Assembly: GCA_002709235.1 (NCBI GenBank)
Contig: PAQI01000040.1
Span: forward strand, 1-44,914
Direction of reading: 5' to 3'
DNA: 44,914 nt
From: Hirschia sp.
GTDB taxonomy: Bacteria > Pseudomonadota > Alphaproteobacteria > Caulobacterales > Hyphomonadaceae
The notes under the pieces were generated by a model. It saw only the letters and a list, made by a program, of their open reading frames with translations, searched no databases and was not told the DNA's origin. The stretch's first letter is position 1, and each line of letters begins with the position of its first letter. Positions 40,978 through 44,914 of this stretch are shown here, one piece after another. Both the position numbers and the translations under genes were made by a program.

Positions 40978-43110
40978 ATGAGCCTTTCCAGCATCATGTC
41001 TTCCAGCCTGTCCGCGCTTCAGGCCAATCAGGCTGCATTGCGCGCCACATCCAACAATGTGGCGAACGTCAATACGGAAGGCTACACACGCGTTGATGCG
41101 GCGTTCGTTTCGCGTTCCGCGACAGGAGGCACTTCCGGCGTCGAGGTCGATTTTACACGCGCGGTCAGCACCTATCTGGCAGCTGCGGAAATGCGTGCTG
41201 CTTCCAATTTCTCGGCGGCTGAAATCGAAGCGGATTTCATGGATCGCGCGCAGGGACTTCTGGGCGACCCGTCCGATGGCGGGTCTGTCTTTGCAGCGCT
41301 TGATACGGTGCTGGATGCATTTGGTGTGTTGTCGAATGATCCTTCAGATGTCCTGCGCCGCGCGGATGTGGTCGCGTCGCTGGGGGCATTGACCGGCCAG
41401 CTTGATCAGACATCTCGCGAGATTCAGGCGTTGCGCGATGAAGCGGACATGCGGCTCAAATCCTCCGTTGAAGATGCCAACAGCCTGATGCAGGGCATTG
41501 CCGATCTCAATGAATCCATCCAGCGCGCCCGTGTAAGCGGTTCGGATTCAACCGAGGCGGAAACCCAGCAATCGCGTTTGCTGGACCAGCTGTCCTCCTT
41601 CATCGACATCCGCACCCAGGAACGCTCCACGGGCGGTGTGGATGTGCGCACCACGGATGGTTTCATCCTCGTCAATTCACAGGCTGCTCGTATCTCTGTT
41701 GATACGGAAACAGAGAACAGCGAAGGCTATGGTGGATTGCAGGTATTGCAGCCGCATGCGACGTCGCCGATCGATCTGGAATCGCACATCAATTCCGGTG
41801 AACTGGCTGGCCTGCTGAAACTGCGCGATGGTGAACTGGCGGATCTTGCTTCCTCATTCGGAGAATATGCCGCTGGCGTGGTCGATTCCCTGAATGCCGC
41901 ACACAATGATGCCAGCGCGGTTCCTGCGCTGAACACGATGACGGGAACCAATACCGGCTTGCTGGCCACTGATGCGCATGGCTTTACCGGCACGGCGCAT
42001 ATGGCGATTGTCGGCACTGACGGCGCGATCGATGCCAATCTTGAGATCAATTTCACCACGGGCCTCATCACAGACCCGGCAGGCACAACCCTGGCCAGCA
42101 TGGGCGCGAATGCAAGCATTGCAGATCTGCGCGATGCGATGAACACGGCGCTGGGTGGATCGGCGACGGTGAGCTTTGCCGAAGGCCGGATGACTATTCA
42201 GAGCGCGAGTGCGGATACAGGCATCGTCATTCGTCAGGATGAAGCCTCGCCATCTGATCGCGCCGGGAAGGGCTTCTCGCATGCATTCGGGCTCAACAAT
42301 ATCATTGGCCGCGATGCGCCGATCAGCTCGGCAACCGGCCTGACCACGGGCTCTCCGCTGGGGCTGACGGCGGGCGAGACCATGCTGTTTGATATTCGCG
42401 ACCGCGACGGCGCATTGCTGCGCCAGGCCGAGATCACCATTCAGGCATCTGACACGACCATTGGCGATCTGGTCAGTTCGATCAATTCGGAGATTGCCGG
42501 TTTTGGTACTGCGTCTCTCGACGACAATGGCCAGCTTGTCTTCAGCTCGAATGTCGGCAGCAAGGCGGGTGATTTCAATGTGGTGCGCGATACCACCCAG
42601 CGCGGTGATACCGGGCTTTCGATATCGCAGATATTCTCCCTTGGCGTCTCGGTCCAGTCACGCCGCGCCCAGGGGCTGGAGGTGCGCGAGGACATTGCGT
42701 CCGATCCTCAGAAGATTGCGGCCGCAGCGCCGGACATTGATGGGGCCGCCATTGGCAGCGTGGTGCTGGGGCCGGGTGATGGCCGCGGCGCGACGGCGCT
42801 GGAATCGTCATCCTCGGTGTTCATGTCATTTGGTAAGGCAGGGGGGCTGTCCTCACAGACCGGCACCATCACGAATTATGCAGCAAGGCTGGCGGGCTAT
42901 GCGGGGTCGCGGGCCTCCAGCGCCGAGAATGCGGTGGTGGCGGCTGAATCGCTGAAGAATGAAGTCGGCATGCGCCGTGAGAGTGTCGAGGGTGTGAACC
43001 TCGATGAGGAACTGGTGAAGATGACACAATATCAACAGGCCTATTCTGCGGCCTCGCGGATGATCCAGGCCGCCCAGGAGCTTTATGACACGCTCCTGAG
43101 CATGGTCTAG
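40978..43110 (+). CDS. flgK: FlgK, hook-associated protein 1
   Basis: A 710-residue hook-filament junction protein. The N-terminus SLSSIMSSSLSALQANQAAL, RATSNNVANVNTEGYTRVDA is the FlgK/rod-hook motif, and the C-terminus GVNLDEELVKMTQYQQAYSA, SRMIQAAQELYDTLLSMV is the conserved D0 helix. A large central region carries the variable domains. ATG 40978 is chosen because it gives the family N-terminus; the frame is open upstream to 40936 and the ribosome site is weak. It is cotranscribed with flgL 19 bases downstream and divergent from fliK-flgD-flgE. Confidence 0.97.
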   Translation: MSLSSIMSSSLSALQANQAALRATSNNVANVNTEGYTRVDAAFVSRSATGGTSGVEVDFTRAVSTYLAAAEMRAASNFSAAEIEADFMDRAQGLLGDPSDGGSVFAALDTVLDAFGVLSNDPSDVLRRADVVASLGALTGQLDQTSREIQALRDEADMRLKSSVEDANSLMQGIADLNESIQRARVSGSDSTEAETQQSRLLDQLSSFIDIRTQERSTGGVDVRTTDGFILVNSQAARISVDTETENSEGYGGLQVLQPHATSPIDLESHINSGELAGLLKLRDGELADLASSFGEYAAGVVDSLNAAHNDASAVPALNTMTGTNTGLLATDAHGFTGTAHMAIVGTDGAIDANLEINFTTGLITDPAGTTLASMGANASIADLRDAMNTALGGSATVSFAEGRMTIQSASADTGIVIRQDEASPSDRAGKGFSHAFGLNNIIGRDAPISSATGLTTGSPLGLTAGETMLFDIRDRDGALLRQAEITIQASDTTIGDLVSSINSEIAGFGTASLDDNGQLVFSSNVGSKAGDFNVVRDTTQRGDTGLSISQIFSLGVSVQSRRAQGLEVREDIASDPQKIAAAAPDIDGAAIGSVVLGPGDGRGATALESSSSVFMSFGKAGGLSSQTGTITNYAARLAGYAGSRASSAENAVVAAESLKNEVGMRRESVEGVNLDEELVKMTQYQQAYSAASRMIQAAQELYDTLLSMV

Positions 43111-43129
43111 AAGAGGTCAGGAAAACGAC

Positions 43130-44050
43130 ATGACACGTATCGCAACCTCGATGATTTCCCAGAACGCGCTGTTCGATCTGCAACGGTCCCAGCGCACCAT
43201 GTATGAGGCGTCGACCAAGGCATCGAGCCAGAACACGGCCTCCGACATGTTCGGCTATGGCACCAAGACGCAGACGCTGGTTTCGTCTCAGCGACTGGTG
43301 GCGCGGTTGGAGAACCGGATCACGCGCGATCAGGAACTGGGTGCGCGCATGACCATTCAGGATACATCGCTTCAGCAGGCATCCGAAATGATGGCGAATC
43401 TGCGGGCGACGATCACGGAGGCTGTCGGGCTTGGGTCGGGCTCGGTGGTGAATGATTCCATGAAGCAGGCCTTTGCCGGTGTGCGCGATGCCTTCAATGC
43501 CAATATCAATGGCCGCTATCTGTTTGCCGGTACATTGAATGATCAGGCCCCGATCCAGGTTGGCAGTCTTGCCGAACTTGGGGCAACGGCCGCTGTCGAT
43601 GATGCCTTCGTGCAAGGTGCGATTGCCCAGGAAGTGAAGATCGACGCGGTGCAGACCGTGAAGCTCGCCCCGCTGGCGACACAGGCAGCTGAATCAAGCC
43701 TGGATGCGCTGCGCTCCATGCAGGTCTTCTCCGACAGTATTGGCGGGTTTGGCGATCCGATGACCGATGCGCAGAAGGATTTTCTCAAATCCATGCTGAC
43801 GCAACTGGATACCGCAAATGCCGATCTGATCGCGGCGCAGGGTGCCAATGGTCAGGCCCAGGGCCAGATCGACAGCGCCATTGAGCGCCAGACCAATCAG
43901 CTCAACTCGTTGAACAATTCGATTGGCGAAACGGTGAATGTGGATCTGGCGGAAGTTGCCTTGCAGCTCAACCAGGCGCAGCTGAGCTATGAAGCCTCTG
44001 CCAGCATTTTCAACACGCTGCGTGGACTGACATTGCTCAACGTCTTGTAG
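43130..44050 (+). CDS. flgL: FlgL, hook-associated protein 3
   Basis: A 306-residue flagellin-like junction protein joining FlgK to the filament. The N-terminus TRIATSMISQNALFDLQRSQ and YGTKTQTLVSSQRLVARLEN fits FlgL, with NANINGRYLFAGTLNDQAPI in the middle (the FlgL-typical YLFAG motif) and the C-terminus NVDLAEVALQLNQAQLSYEA, SASIFNTLRGLTLLNVL. AGGTCAGGAAAACGAC precedes the ATG. Second gene of the flgK transcript. A GC-rich imperfect hairpin follows near 44075-44108. Confidence 0.96.
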   Translation: MTRIATSMISQNALFDLQRSQRTMYEASTKASSQNTASDMFGYGTKTQTLVSSQRLVARLENRITRDQELGARMTIQDTSLQQASEMMANLRATITEAVGLGSGSVVNDSMKQAFAGVRDAFNANINGRYLFAGTLNDQAPIQVGSLAELGATAAVDDAFVQGAIAQEVKIDAVQTVKLAPLATQAAESSLDALRSMQVFSDSIGGFGDPMTDAQKDFLKSMLTQLDTANADLIAAQGANGQAQGQIDSAIERQTNQLNSLNNSIGETVNVDLAEVALQLNQAQLSYEASASIFNTLRGLTLLNVL

Positions 44051-44132
44051 CTCGCTGAACGCTGAGGCCAGCACTTTTGCCCGGCGCAGCCATGGGCTGC
44101 CCGGCGGATGGGATGGTTTTTGGGGTGTGGTG

Positions 44133-44828
44133 TCAGGACGTGTCGCAGATGGCGGGCGCGGATTGGTGTGCTGGTGAGGTTTTGTTTGTGATCTGAGGTG
44201 CGTGTCTGTTCGCTGGGCGCGTGGTGCGTCTGCGGCGTACGGTGAGGCCGCTTCTGTGGATCTGCTGTGCCATCTTGGCGATATGCGCATCGGTGTTGGT
44301 GAACACGTCCGCGAGAATGTGAATGTGGGCTTGTAGCTGGATGAAGGTGGGGGTGCTGTCCTCCGCGTCATTCCGGTCCAGACGCGTGAGCGTCGCAGAT
44401 GCCGGAACCCACTTGTCAGCGGTTAGTAATGCTTGAGGGGTGGGTCCCGGCGTCTGCGCTTCGCTTGGCCGGGATGACAGGGGATAGCCGAATGCTTTCA
44501 GGCTGTAGCTGAACTTGTGGTTCCGTCTTCCCTGCGAAAGCTGGGATCCAGTGGATGTATCCAGAGCGTTCTGGACTCCAGCGTTCGCTGGAGATGCGGT
44601 GGCGAGGGTGGTGCGATGTGTCTGGCAGCCAATCACCAGCATGCAGCGCAGGCCGTGTTCGAGCTGGGCCAGCTGTCGTTTGAGCCAGCGTGAAGCCGTG
44701 TTTTCGCAATTGAGCAGACCCAGATGGGCCAGCATCCAGATCTGCCAGTCCAGCCAGACAAGCCGTCGGCGGAAGCTGCGCCAGAAGTCGTGTTTGGGTG
44801 CGTATATGTCTGGGGCCTGTGATCTCAT
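44133..44828 (-). CDS. Unknown protein with in-frame palindromic repeat DNA
   Basis: An open frame of about 231 residues from ATG 44828 (the frame is open to GTG 44888). The N-terminal part is basic and aromatic (HDFWRSFRRRLVWLDWQIWM, then ASRWLKRQLAQLEHGLRCML) and looks like a real helical protein. The C-terminal part (TFIQLQAHIHILADVFTNTD, AKMAQQIHRSGLTVRRRRTT) also looks genuine. Between them about 80 residues (SPANAGVQNALDTSTGSQ ... VPASATLTRLDRNDAED) are the translation of dispersed palindromic repeats at 44358-44597. The frame is kept. No family recognised; whether it is functional is open. Confidence 0.5.
   Translation of the reverse strand: MRSQAPDIYAPKHDFWRSFRRRLVWLDWQIWMLAHLGLLNCENTASRWLKRQLAQLEHGLRCMLVIGCQTHRTTLATASPANAGVQNALDTSTGSQLSQGRRNHKFSYSLKAFGYPLSSRPSEAQTPGPTPQALLTADKWVPASATLTRLDRNDAEDSTPTFIQLQAHIHILADVFTNTDAHIAKMAQQIHRSGLTVRRRRTTRPANRHAPQITNKTSPAHQSAPAICDTS
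44358..44597. repeat. Cluster of dispersed palindromic repeats inside the ORF
   Basis: Several units of the common proteobacterial type: GTCATTCCGG...CCGGAACCCA near 44370-44410, a GGTCCCGGCGTCTG...GCCGGGATGACAG unit near 44443-44480, TGCGAAAGCTGGGATCCAG near 44534, and CTCCAGCG-TT-CGCTGGAG at 44577-44594. One frame translates to the familiar WIPAFAGKT-type peptide. The exact borders are approximate. Confidence 0.75.
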
Positions 44829-44894
44829 GGGCTGCATTATGGGGGTATTGGCGAGGGGGTGGGATAAGTTTTGTGAGATATCCTCCACCCGGCG

Positions 44895-44914
44895 GTTCCA
44901 GTGAAGACTGGAAC
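44895..44914. repeat. Perfect hairpin at the right window edge
   Basis: GTTCCAGT-GAAG-ACTGGAAC, 8-bp stem. It may be another unit of the same repeat family or a terminator for a gene beyond the window. Confidence 0.5.

Noticed and set aside
1-44914. CRISPR array, tRNA or rRNA gene, prophage or intact insertion sequence
   Set aside because: None seen: no regularly spaced direct repeats, no cloverleaf recognised, no transposase or integrase motifs.

Overview
The window reads as a chromosome segment of a flagellated stalked-type alphaproteobacterium of the Caulobacterales/Maricaulales-Hyphomonadales group. The evidence is the Caulobacter-specific set SciP, FlbD, FlbT, FlaF, a TPR flagellin glycosyltransferase like FlmG, the gene order fliF-fliG-fliH(flbE)-fliN-flbD, and several short flagellin paralogs with sigma-54 promoters. 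The genus is inference. No tRNA, rRNA, CRISPR array or intact transposon was seen.

Layout. (1) 1-5300, minus strand: tsaE-amgK-murU-addB, covering tRNA t6A modification, peptidoglycan sugar recycling and recombination repair; addB runs off the left edge. (2) 5400-8110, plus strand: an adrenodoxin-type ferredoxin, a small membrane protein, and a chemoreceptor translationally coupled to a tiny upstream ORF. (3) 8138-14480, minus strand: moxR-type ATPase, opgG, opgH, a PepSY membrane protein and rluE. The OpgH N-terminal segment is a separate small ORF, split from the enzyme by a stop and a perfect GC hairpin. (4) 14561-17322: flmG divergent from flbT-flaF (flagellin glycosylation, flagellin mRNA control, flagellin assembly). 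(5) 17400-19118: a MarR-GNAT fusion and a HAD phosphatase. (6) 19200-24210: four flagellin genes and flaG. (7) 24300-26390: a DUF1232 protein, a degenerate SDR protein with an 18-bp palindrome upstream, and a small unknown protein. (8) 26417-36289, minus strand: flhG, flhF, flhA, flbD, fliN, fliH, fliG, fliF and sciP. (9) 36490-44050: the hook cluster flgE-flgD-fliK (minus) divergent from flgK-flgL (plus). (10) 44133-44914: an unknown protein gene carrying about 240 bp of palindromic repeat DNA in frame.

How the genes work together. FlbD is the sigma-54 activator made from the early fliF operon. Five exact TGGC-N7-TTGC (-24/-12) promoters sit in front of flagellins 1-3, fliK-flgD-flgE and flgK, and a GGCA-N5-TGCC motif lies 80-140 bp upstream of four of the predicted start sites. 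FlbT is the known post-transcriptional regulator of flagellin mRNA in Caulobacter. The three sigma-54 flagellin transcripts and flgK are predicted to begin with consecutive small hairpins that have A-rich loops and different stem sequences, and in two flagellins a further A-loop hairpin encloses the start codon. This candidate RNA element is the most interesting observation here. The fourth flagellin lacks both the sigma-54 promoter and the hairpins.
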